DNA of 64,000 nt from Hetaerina americana (lineage: Eukaryota; Arthropoda; Insecta; Odonata; Calopterygidae): contig JAKTNV010000604.1 of NCBI GenBank assembly GCA_022747635.1, forward strand, positions 1 to 64,000. The letters run 5' to 3'. Under the pieces are notes generated by a model. That model was not told the DNA's origin. It did no database searches and saw only the letters and a list, made by a program, of their open reading frames with translations. The position numbers and the translations under genes were made by a program. Each line of letters begins with the position of its first letter. The first letter of the stretch is position 1. Of this stretch, positions 11,866-25,480 are shown one piece after another.

Positions 11866-14599
11866 TTTGGGTTCTAGGTGAAAATCTCACTCGACACAAA
11901 TCAAACAAAAATGTTTCCATGGTGTATATTGTTGTACATTTTCATCAAATAAACAAAATAAAACCCAGAATAAATCCTGAAAGGCCAGAAATGAGCATGA
12001 AAGCTGCTTCAGCGTAAGTGTTAACGTTGCTAAAAGAGCCCAAATTTCAAAAAATATTGCGAAAAACAGCAATCTTCTGTTTTAGAGTGAATGTTTGAGG
12101 TAAATAGAAGGCATTTATTTCATTTTTAGAAATTTTAGTTTTTTACATTTTTCCATGAAAAGTGCCAATACCCCCCCCTTGGGTTCTAGGTGAAAATCTC
12201 ACTGAACAAAAATCATAAAAAAATGTTTCCATGGTGTGTATTGTTGTTCATTTTCATCAAATAAAAAAATAAAACCCAGAATAAATCCTGAAAGGCAAGA
12301 AATGAGCATAAAAATGCTTCAGCGTAAGTGTTAACGTTGCTAAAAGAGCCCAAATTTCAAAAAATATTGCGAAAAACAGCAATCTTCTGTTTTAGAGTGA
12401 ATGTTTGAGGTGTATAGAAGGCATTTTTTTCATTTTTAGAAATTTTAATTTTTCACATTTTTCCATGAAAAGTGCCAATACCCCCCCCTTTGGGTTCTAG
12501 GCGAAAATCTCACTCGACAAAAATCAAACAAAAATGTTTCCATGGTGTGTATTGTTGTTCATTTTCATCAAATAAATAAAATAAAACCCAGAATAAATCC
12601 TGAAAGACAAGAAATGAGCATAAAAGATGCTTCAGCGCAAGTGTTAAGGTACTAAAAGAGCCCAAATTTAAAAAAATATTGCGAAAAACAGCAATCCTCT
12701 GTTTTAGAGTGAATGTTTGAGGTATATAGAAGGCATTTATTTCATTTTTAGAAATTTTAATTTTTTACATTTTTCCATGAAAAGTGCCAATACCCCCCTT
12801 GGGTTCTAGGTGAAAATCTCACTGAACACAAATAAAAAAAAAAATGTTTCCATGGTGTGTATTGTTTTTCACATTCATCAAATAATCAAAATAAAACCCA
12901 GAATAAATCCTGAAAGACAAGAAATGAGCATAAAAGATGCTTCAGCGCAAGTGTTAATGTTGCTAAAAGAGCCCAAATTTCAAAAAATATTGCGGGAAAC
13001 AACAATCTTCTGTTTTAAAGTGAATGTTTGAGGTGCATAGAAGGCATTTATTTTATTTTTAGAAATTTTAATTTTTTACATTTTTCCATGAAAAGTGCCA
13101 AAACCCCTTCTTTGGGTTCTAGGTGAAAATCTCACTCGACACAAATCAAACAAAAATGTTTCCATGGTGTGTATTGTTGTTCATTTTCATCAAATAAACA
13201 AAATAAAACCCAGAACAAATCCTGAGAGACAAGAAATGAGCATAAAAGATGCTTCAGCGCAAGTGTTAACGTTGCTAAAAGAGCTTAAATTTCAAAAAAT
13301 ATTGCGAAAAACAACAATCTTCTGTTTTAAAGTGAATGTTTGAGGTGTATAGAAGGCATTTATTTTATTTTTAAAAATTTTAATTTTTTACATTTTTCCA
13401 TGAAAAGTGCGAATACCCCCCCTTTTGGGTTCTAGGTGAAAATCTCACACGACACAAATAAAAAAAAATGTCTCCATGGTGTGTATTGTTGTTCATTTTC
13501 ATCAAATAAACAAAATAAAACCCAGAACAAATCCTGAAAGACAAGAAATGAGCATAAAAGATGCTTCAGCGCAAGTTTTAACGTTGCTAAAAGAGCCCAA
13601 ATTTCAAAAAATATTGCGAAAAACAGCAATCTTCTGTTTTAGAGTGAATGTTTGAGGTGTATAGAAGGCATTTTTTTCATTTTTAGAAATTTTAATTTTT
13701 CACATTTTTCCATGAAAAGTGCCGAAACCCCTCCCTTTGGGTTCTAGGTGAAAATCTCACTCGACACAAATCAAACAAAAATGTTTCCATGGTGTGTATT
13801 GTTGTTCATTTTCATCAAATAAACAAAATAAAACCCAGAATAAATCCTGAAAGACAAGAAATGAGCATAAAAGATGCTTCAGCGCATGTGTTTATGTTGC
13901 TAAAAGAGCCCAAATTTCAAAAACTATTGCGGAAAACAACAATCTTCTGTTTTAGAGTGAATGTTTGTGGTGCATAGAAGGCATTAATTTTATTTTTAGA
14001 AATTTTAATTTTTTACATTTTTCCATGAAAAGTGCCAAAACCCCTTCTTTGGGTTCTAGGTGAAAATCTCACTCGACACAAATAAAAAAAAAATGTTTCC
14101 ATGGTGTGTATTGTTGTACATTTTCATCAAATAAGCAAAATAAAACCCAGAATAAATCCTGAAAGGCAAGAAATGAGCATAAAAGATGCTTCAGCGTAAG
14201 TGTTAACGTTGCTTAAAGAGCCCAAATTGCAAAAAATATTGCGAAAAACAGCAATCTTCTGTTTTAGAGTGAATGTTTGAGGTATATAGAAGGCATTTAT
14301 TTCATTTTTAGAAATTTTAATTTTTTACATTTTTCCATGAAAAGTGCCAATACCCCCCTTGGGTTCTAGGTGAAAATCTCACTGAACAAAAATCAAAAAA
14401 AAATTTTTCCATGGTGTGTATTGTTGTTCATTTTCATCAAATAAAAAAATAAAACCCAGAATATATCCTGAAAGGCAAGAAATGAGCATAAAAGATGCTT
14501 CAGCGTAAGTGTTAACGTTGCTAAAATAGCCCAAATTTCAAAAAATATTGCGAAAAACAGCAATCTTCTGTTTTAGAGTGAATGTTTAAGGTGTATAGA

Positions 14600-17500
14600 A
14601 GGAATTTTTTTCATTTTTAGAAATTTTAATTTTTCACATTTTTCCATGAAAAGTGCCAATACCCCCCCCTTTGGGTTCTAGGTGAAAATCTCACTCGACA
14701 CAAATCAAACAAAAATATTTCCATGGTGTGTATTGTTGTACATTTTCATCAAATAAACAAAATAAAACCCAGAATAAATCCTGAAAGACAAGAAATGAGC
14801 ATAAAAGATGCTTCAGCGCAAGTGTTAACGTTGCTAAAAGAGCCCAAATTTCAAAAAATATTGCGAAAAGCAGCAATCTTCTGTTTTAGAGTGAATGTTT
14901 GAGGTATATAGAAGGCATTTATTTCATTTTTAGAAATTTTAATTTTTTACATTTTTCCATGAAAAGTGCCAATACCCCCCTTGGGTTCTAGGTGAAAATC
15001 TCACTCGACACAAATCAAACAAAAATGTTTCCATTGTGTGTATTGTTGTACATTTTCATCAAATAAACAAAATAAAACCCAGAATAAATCCTGAAAGACA
15101 AGAAATGAGCATAAAAGATGCTTCAGCGCAAGTGTTAACGTTGCTAAAAGAGCCCAAATTTCAAAAAATATTGCGAAAAGCAGCAATCTTCTGTTTTAGA
15201 GTGAATGTTTGAGGTATATAGAAGGCATTTATTTCATTTTTAGAAATTTTAATTTTTTACATTTTTCCATGAAAAGTGCCAATACCCCCCTTGGGTTCTA
15301 GGTGAAAATCTCACTGAACACAAATAAAAAAAAATGTTTCCATGGTGTGTATTGTTGTTCACATTCATCAAATAAACAAAATAAAACCCAGAATAAATCC
15401 TGAAAGACAAGAAATGAGCATAAAAGATGCTTAAGCGCATGTGTAAATGTTGCTAAAAGAGCCCAAATTTCAAAAAATATTGCGAAAAACAACAATCTTC
15501 TGTTTAAAGTGAATGTTTGAGGTCCATAGAAGGCATTTATTTTATTTTTAGAAATTTTAATTTTTTACATTTTTCCATGAAAAGTGCCAAAACCCCTTCT
15601 TTGGGTTCTAGGTGAAAATCTCACTGAACACAAATCAAAAAAAAATGTTTCCATGGTGTATATTGTTGTTCATTTTCATCAAATAAAAAAATAAAACCCA
15701 GAATAAATCCTGAAAGGCAAGAAATGAGTAAAAGATGCTACAGCGTAACTGTTAACGTTGCTAAAAGAGCCCAAATTTCAAAAAATATTGCGAAAAACAG
15801 CAATCTTCTGTTTTAGAGTGAATGTTTGAGGTGTATAGAAGGCATTTTTTTCATTTTTAGAAATTTAATTTTTCACATTTTTCCATGAAAAGTGCCAATA
15901 CCCCCCCCTTTGGGTTCTAGGTGAAAATCTCACTCGACACAAATCAAACAAAAATGTTTCCATGGTGTGTATTGTTGTTCATTTTCATCAAATAAACAAA
16001 ATAAAACCCAGAATAAATCCTGAAAGACAAAAAATGAGCATAAAAGAAGCTTCAGCGCAAGTGTTAATGTTGCAAAAAGAGCCCAAATTTCAAAAAATAT
16101 TGCGAAAAACAACAATCTTCTTTTTTAGAGTGAATGTTTGAGGTGTATAGAAGTCATTTATTTTATTTTTAGAAATTTTAATTTTTACATTTTTCCATGA
16201 AAAATCCCAATACCCTCCCTTTGGGTTCTAGGTGAAAATCTCACTCGACACAAATCAAACAAAAATGTTTCCATGGTGTGTATTGTTGTACATTTTCATC
16301 AAATAAACAAAATAAAACCCAGAATAAATCCTGAAAGACAAGAAATGAGCATAAAAGATGCTTCAGCGCAAGTGTTAACGTTGCTAAAAGAGCCCAAATT
16401 TCAAAAAATATTGGGAAAATAGCAATCTTCTGTTTTAGAGTGAATGTTTGAGGTGTATAGAAGGCATTTTTTTCATTTTTAGAAATTTTAATTTTTCACA
16501 TTTTTCCATGAAAAGTGCCAATACCCCCCCCTTTGGGTTCTAGGCGAAAATCTCACTCGACAAAAATCAAACAAAAATGTTTCCATGGTGTGTATTGTTG
16601 TTCATTTTCATCAAATAAACAAAATAAAACCCAGAATAAATCCTGAAAGACAAAAAATGAGCATAAAAGAAGCTTCAGCGCAAGTGTTAATGTTGCTAAA
16701 AGAGCCCAAATTTCAAAAAATATTGCGAAAAACAACAATCTTCTGTTTAAGAGTGAATGTTTGAGGTGTATAGAAGGCATTTATTTTATTTTTAGAAATT
16801 TTAATTTTTACATTTTTCCATGAAAAGTCCCAATACCCCCCCTTTGGGTTCTAGGTGAAAATCTCACTCGCAACAAATCAAACAAAAATGTTTCCATGGT
16901 GTGTATTGTTGTTCATTTTCATCAAAGAAATAAAATAAAACCCAGAATAAATCCTGAAAGACTAGAAATGAGCATAAAAGATGCTTCAGCGCAAGTGTTA
17001 AGGTACTAAAAGAGCCCAAATTTCAAAAAATATTGCGAAAAACAGCAATCCTCTGTTTTAGAGTGAATGTTTGAGGTATATAGAAGGCATTTATTTCATT
17101 TTTAGAAATTTTAATTTTTTACATTTTTCCATGAAAAGTGCCAATACCCCCCTTGGGTTCTAGGTGAAAATCTCACTGAACACAAATAAAAAAAAAATGT
17201 TTCCATGGTGTGTATTGTTTTTCACATTCATCAAATAAACAAAATAAAACCCAGAATAAATCCTGAAAGACAAGAAATGAGCATAAAAGATGCTTCAGCG
17301 CAAGTGTTAACGTTGCTAAAAGAGCTTAAATTTCAAAAAATATTGCGAAAAACAACAATCTTCTGTTTTAAAGTGAATGTTTGAGGTGTATAGAAGGCAT
17401 TTATTTTATTTTTAAAAATTTTAATTTTTTACATTTTTCCATGAAAAGTGCGAATACCCCCCCTTTTGGGTTCTAGGTGAAAATCTCACACGACACAAAT

Positions 17501-20137
17501 AAAAAAAAATGTCTCCATGGTGTGTATTGTTGTTCATTTTCATCAAATAAACAAAATAAAACCCAGAACAAATCCTGAAAGACAAGAAATGAGCATAAAA
17601 GATGCTTCAGCGCGAGTTTTAACGTTGCTAAAAGAGCCCAAATTTCAAAAAATATTGCGAAAAACAGCAATCTTCTGTTTTAGAGTGAATGTTTGAGGTG
17701 TATAGAAGGCATTTTTTTCATTTTTAGAAATTTTAATTGTTCACATTTTTCCATGAAAAGTTCCGAAACCCCTCCCTTTGGGTTCTAGGTGAAAATCTCA
17801 CTCGACACAAATCAAACAAAAATGTTTCCATGGTGTGTATTGTTGTTCATTTTCATCAAATAAACAAAATAAAACCCAGAATAAATCCTGAAAGACAAGA
17901 AATGAGCATAAAAGATGCTTCAGCGCAAGTGTTAACGTTGCTAAAAGAGCCCAAATTTCAAAAAATATTGCGAAAAGCAGCAATCTTCTGTTTTAGAGTG
18001 AATGTTTGAGGTATATAGAAGGCATTTATTTCATTTTTAGAAATTTTAATTTTTTACATTTTTCCATGAAAAGTGCCAATACCCCCCTTGGGTTCTAGGT
18101 GAAAATCTCACTCGACACAAATCAAACAAAAATGTTTCCATTGTGTGTATTGTTTACATTTTCATCAAATAAAAAAATAAAACCCAGAATAAATCCTGAA
18201 AGGCAAGAAATGAGTAAAAGATGCTACAGCGTAACTGTTAACGTTGCTAAAAGAGCCCAAATTTCAAAAAATATTGCGAAAAACAGCAATCTTCTGTTTT
18301 AGAGTGAATGTTTGAGGTGTATAGAAGGCATTTTTTTCATTTTTAGAAATTTAATTTTTCACATTTTTCCATGAAAAGTGCCAATACCCCCCCCTTTGGG
18401 TTCTAGGTGAAAATCTCACTCGACACAAATCAAACAAAAATGTTTCCATGGTGTGTATTGTTGTTCATTTTCATCAAATAAAAAAATAAAACCCAGAAAA
18501 AATCCTGAAAGGCAAGAAATGAGCATAAAAGATGCTTCAGCGTAAGTGTTAACGTTGCTAAAAGAGCCCAAATTTCAAAAAATATTGCGAAAAACAGCAA
18601 TCTTCTGTTTTAGAGTGAATGTTTAAGGTGTATAGAAGGCATTTTTTTCATTTTTAGAAATTTTAATTTTTCACATTTTTCCATGAAAAGTGCCAATACC
18701 CCCCCCTTTGGGTTCTAGGTGAAAATCTCACTCGACACAAATCAAACAAAAATGTTTCCATGGTGTGTATTGTTGTACATTTTCATCAAATAAACAAAAT
18801 AAAACCCAGAATAAATCCTGAAAGACAAGAAATGAGCATAAAAGATGCTTCAGCGCAAGTGTTAACGTTGCTAAAAGAGCCCAAATTTCAAAAAATATTG
18901 CGAAAAGCAGCAATCTTCTGTTTTAGAGTGAATGTTTGAGGTATATAGAAGGCATTTATTTCATTTTTAGAAATTTTAATTTTTTACATTTTTCCATGAA
19001 AAGTGCCAATACCCCCCTTGGGTTCTAGGTGAAAATCTCACTCGACACAAATCAAACAAAAATGTTTCCATTGTGTGTATTGTTGTACATTTTCATCAAA
19101 TAAACAAAATAAAACCCAGAATAAATCCTGAAAGACAAGAAATGAGCATAAAAGATGCTTAAGCGCAAGTGTTAACGTTGCTAAAAGAGCCCAAATTTCA
19201 AAAAATATTGCGAAAAGCAGCAATCTTCTGTTTTAGAGTGAATGTTTGAGGTATATAGAAGGCATTTATTTCATTTTTAGAAATTTTAATTTTTTACATT
19301 TTTCCATTAAAGGGCCAATACCCCCCTTGGGTTCTAGGTGAAAATCTCACTGAACACAAATAAAAGAAAATGTTTCCATGGTGTGTATTGTTGTTCACAT
19401 TCATCAAATAAACAAAATAAAACCCAGAATAAATCCTGAAAGACAAGAAATGAGCATAAAAGATGCTTCAGCGCATGTGTTAATGTTGCTAAAAGAGCCC
19501 AAATTTCAAAAAATATTGCGAAAAACAACAATCTTCTGTTTTAAAGTGAATGTTTGAGGTCCATAGAAGGCATTTATTTTATTTTTAGAAATTTTAATTT
19601 TTTACATTTTTCCATGAAAAGTGCCAAAACCCCTTCTTTGGGTTCTAGGTGAAAATCTCACTGAACACAAATCAAAAAAAAATGTTTCCATGGTGTGTAT
19701 TGTTGTTCATTTTCATCAAATAAAAAAATAAAACCCAGAATAAATCCTGAAAGGCAAGAAATGAGTAAAAGATGCTACAGCGTAACTGTTAACGTTGCTA
19801 AAAGAGCCCAAATTTCAAAAAATATTGCGAAAAACAGCAATCTTCTGTTTTAGAGTGAATGTTTGAGGTGTATAGAAGGCATTTTTTTCATTTTTAGAAA
19901 TTTAATTTTTCACATTTTTCCATGAAAAGTGCCAATACCCCCCCCTTTGGGTTCTAGGTGAAAATCTCACTCGACACAAATCAAACAAAAATGTTTCCAT
20001 GGTGTGTATTGTTGTTCATTTTCATCAAATAAACAAAATAAAACCCAGAATAAATCCTGAAAGACAAAAAATGAGCATAAAAGAAGCTTCAGCGCAAGTG
20101 TTAATGTTGCTAAAAGAGCCCAAATTTCAAAAAATAT
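14600..20137 (+). repeat. 13-monomer spacing: 14,600-16,100 recurs at 18,637-20,137
   Basis: Monomers at 14,691, 15,001, 15,298 and 15,930 recur at 18,728, 19,038, 19,334 and 19,967, a spacing of 4,036-4,037 bp. Shared markers include CCATTGTGTG with GTACATTTTC, AGGTCCATAG, and the short GAAATGAGTAAAAG unit with GCTACAGCGTAACTG. Between the copies, 16,440-17,700 resembles 3,960-5,560 with one monomer missing, and 17,700-18,640 links the two types. Confidence 0.75.
17153..17463 (+). repeat. Chimeric monomer (independent one-monomer deletion)
   Basis: The first part (CTGAACACAAATAAAAA, TTTTTCACATTC) matches the monomer at about 4,690. The later part (CAAATAAACAAAAT, TAACG, AGAGCTTAAATTTC) matches the monomer at about 5,000. 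The spacing to the 4-5.6 kb region falls from 12,463 to 12,150 across it, a net loss of about one monomer. This is a different exchange from the one at 9,684-9,993. Confidence 0.8.
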
Positions 20138-20589
20138 TGCGAAAAACAGCAATCTTCTGTTTTAGAGTGAATGTTTGAGGTGTATAGAAGGCATTTATTT
20201 TATTTTTAGAAATTTTAATTTTTACATTTTTCCATGAAAAGTCCCAATACCCCCCCTTTGGGTTCTAGGTGAAAATCTCACTCGCAACAAATCAAACAAA
20301 AAAGTTTCCATGGTGTGTATTGTTGTTCATTTTCATCAAATAAATAAAATAAAACCCAGAATAAATCCTGAAAGACAAGAAATGAGCATAAAAGATCTTC
20401 AGCGCAAGTGTTAACGTTGCTAAAAGAGCCCAAATTTCAAAAAATATTGCGAAAAACAGCAATCTTCTGTTTTAGAGTGAATGTTTGAGGTATATAGAAG
20501 GCATTTATTTCATTTTTAGAAATTTTAATTTTTTACATTTTTCCATGAAAAGTGCCAATAAAAGTGCCTTTTGGGTTCTAGGTGAAAAT

Positions 20590-23079
20590 CTCACTCGACA
20601 CAAATCAAACAAAAATGTTTCCATTGTGTGTATTGTTGTACATTTTCATCAAATAAACAAAATAAAACCCAGAATAAATCCTGAAAGACAAGAAATGAGC
20701 ATAAAAGATGCTTCAGCGCAAGTGTTAACGTTGCTAAAAGAGCCCAAATTTCAAAAAATATTGCGAAAAGCAGCAATCTTTTTTTTTAGAGTGAATGTTT
20801 GAGGTATATAGAAGGCATTTATTTCATTTTTAGAAATTTTAATTTTTTACATTTTTCCATGAAAAGTGCCAATACCCCCCTTGGGTTCTAGGTGAAAATC
20901 TCACTGAACACAAATAAAAAAAAAATGTTTCCATGGTGTGTATTGTTGTTCACATTCATCAAATAAACAAAATAAAACCCAGAATAAATCCTGAAAGACA
21001 AGAAATGAGCATAAAAGATGCTTCAGCGCATGTGTTAATGTTGCTAAAAGAGCCCAAATTTCAAAAAATATTGCGAAAAACAACAATCTTCTGTTTTAAA
21101 GTGAATGTTTGAGGTCCATAGAAGGCATTTATTTTATTTTTAGAAATTTTAATTTTTTACATTTTTCCATGAAAAGTGCCAAAACCCCTTCTTTGGGTTC
21201 TAGGTGAAAATCTCACTGAACACAAATCAAAAAAAAATGTTTCCATGGTGTGTATTGTTGTTCATTTTCATCAAATAAAAAAATAAAACCCAGAATAAAT
21301 CCTGAAAGGCAAGAAATGAGCATAAAAGATGCTACAGCGTAACTGTTAACGTTGCTAAAAGAGCCCAAATTTCAAAAAATATTGCGAAAAACAGCAATCT
21401 TCTGTTTTAGAGTGAATGTTTGAGGTGTATAGAAGGCATTTTTTTCATTTTTAGAAATTTAATTTTTCACATTTTTCCATGAAAAGTGCCAATACCCCCC
21501 CCTTTGGGTTCTAGGTGAAAATCTCACTCGACACAAATCAAACAAAAATGTTTCCATGGTGTATATTGTTGTTCATTTTCATCAAATAAACAAAATAAAA
21601 CCCAGAATAAAGCCTGAAAGACAAAAAATGAGCATAAAAGAAGCTTCAGCGCAAGTGTTAATGTTGCTAAAAGAGCCCAAATTTCAAAAAATATTGCGAA
21701 AAACAACAATCTTCTTTTTTAGAGTGAATGTTTGAGGTGTATAGAAGTCATTTATTTTATTTTTAGAAATTTTAATTTTTACATTTTTCCATGAAAAGTC
21801 CCAATACCCCCCCCTTTGGGTTCTAGGTGAAAATCTCACTCGACACAAATCAAACAAAAATGTTTCCATTGTGTGTATTGTTGTACATTTTCATCAAATA
21901 AACAAAATAAAACCCAGAATAAATCCTGAAAGACAAGAAATGAGCATAAAAGATGCTTCAGCGCAAGTGTTAACGTTGCTAAAAGAGCCCAAATTTCAAA
22001 AAATATTGCGAAAAGCAGCAATCTTCTGTTTTAGAGTGAATGTTTGAGGTATATAGAAGGCATTTATTTCATTTTTAGAAATTTTAATTTTTTACATTTT
22101 TCCATGAAAAGTGCCAATACCCCCCTTGGGTTCTAGGTGAAAATCTCACTGAACACAAATAAAAAAAAAATGTTTCCATGGTGTGTATTGTTGTTCACAT
22201 TCATCAAATAAACAAAATAAAACCCAGAATAAATCCTGAAAGACAAGAAATGAGCATAAAAGATGCTTCAGCGCATGTGTTAATGTTGCTAATAGAGCCC
22301 AAATTTCAAAAAATATTGCGAAAAACAACAATCTTCTGTTTTAAAGTGGATGTTTGAGGTCCATAGAAGGCATTTATTTTATTTTTAGAAATTTTAATTT
22401 TTTACATTTTTCCATGAAAAGTGCCAAAACCCCTTCTTTGGGTTCTAGGTGAAAATCTCACTGAACACAAATCAAAAAAAAATGTTTCCATGGTGTGTAT
22501 TGTTGTTCATTTTCATCAAATAAAAAAATAAAACCCAGAATAAATCCTGAAAGGAAGGAAATAGCATAAAAGATGCTACAGCGTAACTGTTAACGTTGCT
22601 AAAAGAGCCCAAATTTCAAAAAATATTGCGAAAAACAGCAATCTTCTGTTTTAGAGTGAATGTTTGAGGTGTATAGAAGGCATTTTTTTCATTTTTAGAA
22701 ATTTAATTTTTCACATTTTTCCATGAAAAGTGCCAATACCCCCCCCTTTGGGTTCTAGGTGAAAATCTCACTCGACACAAATCAAACAAAAATGTTTCCA
22801 TGGTGTGTATTGTTGTTCATTTTCATCAAATAAACAAAATAAAACCCAGAAGAAATCCTGAAAGATAAAAAATGAGCATAAAAGAAGCTTCAGCGCAAGT
22901 GTTAATGTTGCTAAAAGAGCCCAAATTTCAAAAAATATTGCGAAAAACAACAATCTTCTTTTTTAGAGTGAATATTTGAGGTGTATAGAAGTCATTTATT
23001 TTATTTTTAGAAATTTTAATTTTTACATTTTTCCATGAAAAGTCCCAATACCCCCCCCTTTGGGTTCTAGGTGAAAATC
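20590..23079 (+). repeat. 4-monomer tandem unit, two copies of ~1,245 bp
   Basis: Positions 20,590-21,835 recur as 21,836-23,079 at a spacing of 1,244-1,245. Both copies contain, in order, a CCATTGTGTG monomer, a CTGAACACAAATAAA monomer with TCACATTCATC and AGGTCCATAG, a GCTACAGCGTAACTG monomer and a HindIII-bearing GAAGCTTC monomer. A fifth partial repeat starts at 23,080 with CTCAACAC. The second copy differs by GGAAGGAAATAGC at 22,553 and other point changes. The same four-type order recurs near 27.4-28.6 kb and 47.4-48.9 kb, so this 4-mer looks like a basic module of the right two-thirds of the array. Confidence 0.85.
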
Positions 23080-23669
23080 TCACTCAACACAAATCAAACA
23101 AAAATGTTTCCATTGTGTGTATTGTTGTACATTTTCATCAAATAAACAAAATAAAACCCAGAATAAATCCTGAAAGACAAGAAATGAGCATAAAAGATGC
23201 TTCAGCGCAAGTGTTAAGGTTGCTAAAAGAGCCCAAATTTCAAAAAATATTGCGAAAGGCAGCAATCTTCTGTTTTAGAGTGAATGTTTGAGGTATATAG
23301 AAGGCATTTATTTCATTTTTAGAAATTTTAATTTTTTACATTTTTCCATGAAAAGTGCCAATACCCCCCTTGGGTTCTAGGTAAAAATCTCACTCGACAC
23401 AAATCAAACAAAAATGTTTCCATTGTGTGTATTGTTTACATTTTCATCAAATAAACAAAATAAAACCGAGAATAAATCCTGAAAGACAAGAAATGAGCAT
23501 AAAAGATGCTTCAGCGCAAGTGTTACGTTGCTAAAAGAGCCAATATTTCAAAAAATATTGCGAAAAGCAGCAATCTTCTGTTTTAGAGTGAATGTTTGAG
23601 GTATATAGAAGGCATTTATTTCATTTTTAGAAATTTTAATTTTTTACATTTTTCCATGAAAAGTGCCAA

Positions 23670-25480
23670 TACCCCCTTTGGGTTCTAGGTGAAAATCTCA
23701 CTCGACACAAATCAAACAAAAATGTTTCCATGGTGTGTATTGTTGTTCATTTTCATCAAATAAACAAAATAAAACCCAGAATAAATCCTGAAAGACAAAA
23801 AATGAGCATAAAAGAAGCTTCAGCGCAAGTGTTAATGTTGCTAAAAGAGCCCAAATTTCAAAAAATATTGCGAAAAACAACAATCTTCTTTTTTAGAGTG
23901 AATGTTTGAGGTGTATAGAAGTCATTTATTTTATTTTTAGAAATTTTAAATTTTACATTTTTCCATGAAAAGTCCCAATACCCCCCCCTTTGTGTTCTAG
24001 GTGAAAATCTCACTCGCAACAAATCAAATAAAAATGTTTCCATGGTGTGTATTGTTGTTCATTTTCATCAAATAAATAAAATAAAACCCAGAATAAATCC
24101 TGAAAGACAAGAAATGAGCATAAAAGATGCTTCAGCGCAAGTGTTAAGGTTGCTAAAAGAGCCCAAATTTCAAAAAATATTGCGAAAAACAGCAATCTTC
24201 TGTTTTAGAGTGAATGTTTGAGGTATATAGAAGGCATTTATTTCATTTTTAGAAATTTTAATTTTTTACATTTTTCCATGAAAAGTGCCAAAACCCCCCA
24301 CTTTGGGTTCTAGGTGAAAATCTCACTCGACACAAATCAAACAAAAATGTTTCCATGGTGTGTATTGTTGTACATTTTCATCAAATAAACAAAATAAAAC
24401 CCAGAATAAATCCTGAAAGACAAGAAATGAGCATAAAAGATGCTTCAGCGCAAGTGTTAACGTTGCTAAAAGAGCCCAAATTTCAAAAAATATTGCGAAA
24501 AACAGCAATCTTCTGTTTTAGAGTGAATGTTTGAGGTATATAGAAGGCATTTATTTCATTTTTAGAAATTTTAATTTTTTACATTTTTCCATGAAAAGTG
24601 CCAATACCCCCCTTGGGTTCTAGGTGAAAATCTCACTCGACACAAATCAAACAAAAAATTTTCCATTGTGTGTATTGTTTACATTTTCATCAAATAAACA
24701 AAATAAAACCCAGAATAAATCCTGAAAGACAAGAAATGAGCATAAAAGATGCTTCAGCGCAAGTGTTAACGTTGCTAAAAGAGCCCAAATTTCAACAAAT
24801 ATTGCGAAAAGCAGCAATCTTCTGTTTTAGAGTGAATGTTTGAGGTATATAGAAGGCATTTATTTCATTTTTAGAAATTTTAATTTTTTACATTTTTCCA
24901 TGAAAAGTGCCAATACCCCCCTAGGGTTCTAGGTGAAAATCTCACTGAACACAAATAAAAAAAAAAATGTTTCCATGGTGTGTATTGTTGTTCATTTTCA
25001 TCAAATAAAAAAATAAAACCCAGAATAAATCCTGAAAGGCAAGAAATGAGTAAAAGATGCTACAGCGTAACTGTTAACGTTGCTAAAAGAGCCCAAATTT
25101 CAAAAAATATTGCGAAAAACAGCAATCTTCTGTTTTAGAGTGAATGTTTGAGGTGTATAGAAGGCATTTTTTTCATTTTTAGAAATTTAATTTTTCACAT
25201 TTTTCCATGAAAAGTGCCAATACCCCCCCCTTTGGGTTCTAGGTGAAAATCTCACTCGACACAAATCAAACAAAAATGTTTCCATGGTGTGTTTTGTTGT
25301 TCATTTTCATCAAATAAACAAAATAAAACCCAGAATAAATCCTGAAAGACAAAAAATGAGCATAAAAGAAGCTTCAGCGCAAGTGTTAATGTTGCTAAAA
25401 GAGCCCAAATTTCAAAAAATATTGCGAAAAACAACAATCTTCTTTTTTAGAGTGAATGTTTGAGGTGTATAGAAGTCATT
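23670..25480 (+). repeat. Block repeated at 52,300-54,110 (spacing ~28,628)
   Basis: Monomers at 23,698, 24,010, 24,323 and 25,252 recur at 52,326, 52,638, 52,951 and 53,879. Shared private markers include AAATTTTAAATTTTAC (23,942), CAAATAAAAATG (24,025), CCAAAACCCCCCAC (24,290), TTCAACAAATATTGCG (24,792) and CCCCCCTAGGGTTC (24,915). Part of the same block also occurs at 31,070-31,950, spacing 7,402. It is the longest-range shared segment I could place in this part of the window. Confidence 0.75.

Larger units (their letters stand above)
8760..13665 (+). repeat. 9-monomer (2,805-bp) duplication: 8,760-10,860 and 11,565-13,665
   Basis: Monomers at 8,770, 9,082, 10,005, 10,290 and 10,627 each recur 2,805 bp downstream with all their private variants, for example TCATAAAATAAAC, GGCCAGAAATGAGCATG, AAGGTACTAAAAG and TTTTTCACATTC. 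The left limit lies in the C-rich junction. The right limit lies after the CACACGACAC monomer, because the first copy has an extra 312-bp repeat there. Between the copies, chimeric monomers at 11,243-11,553 and 11,554-11,865 mark the joins. Confidence 0.85.
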
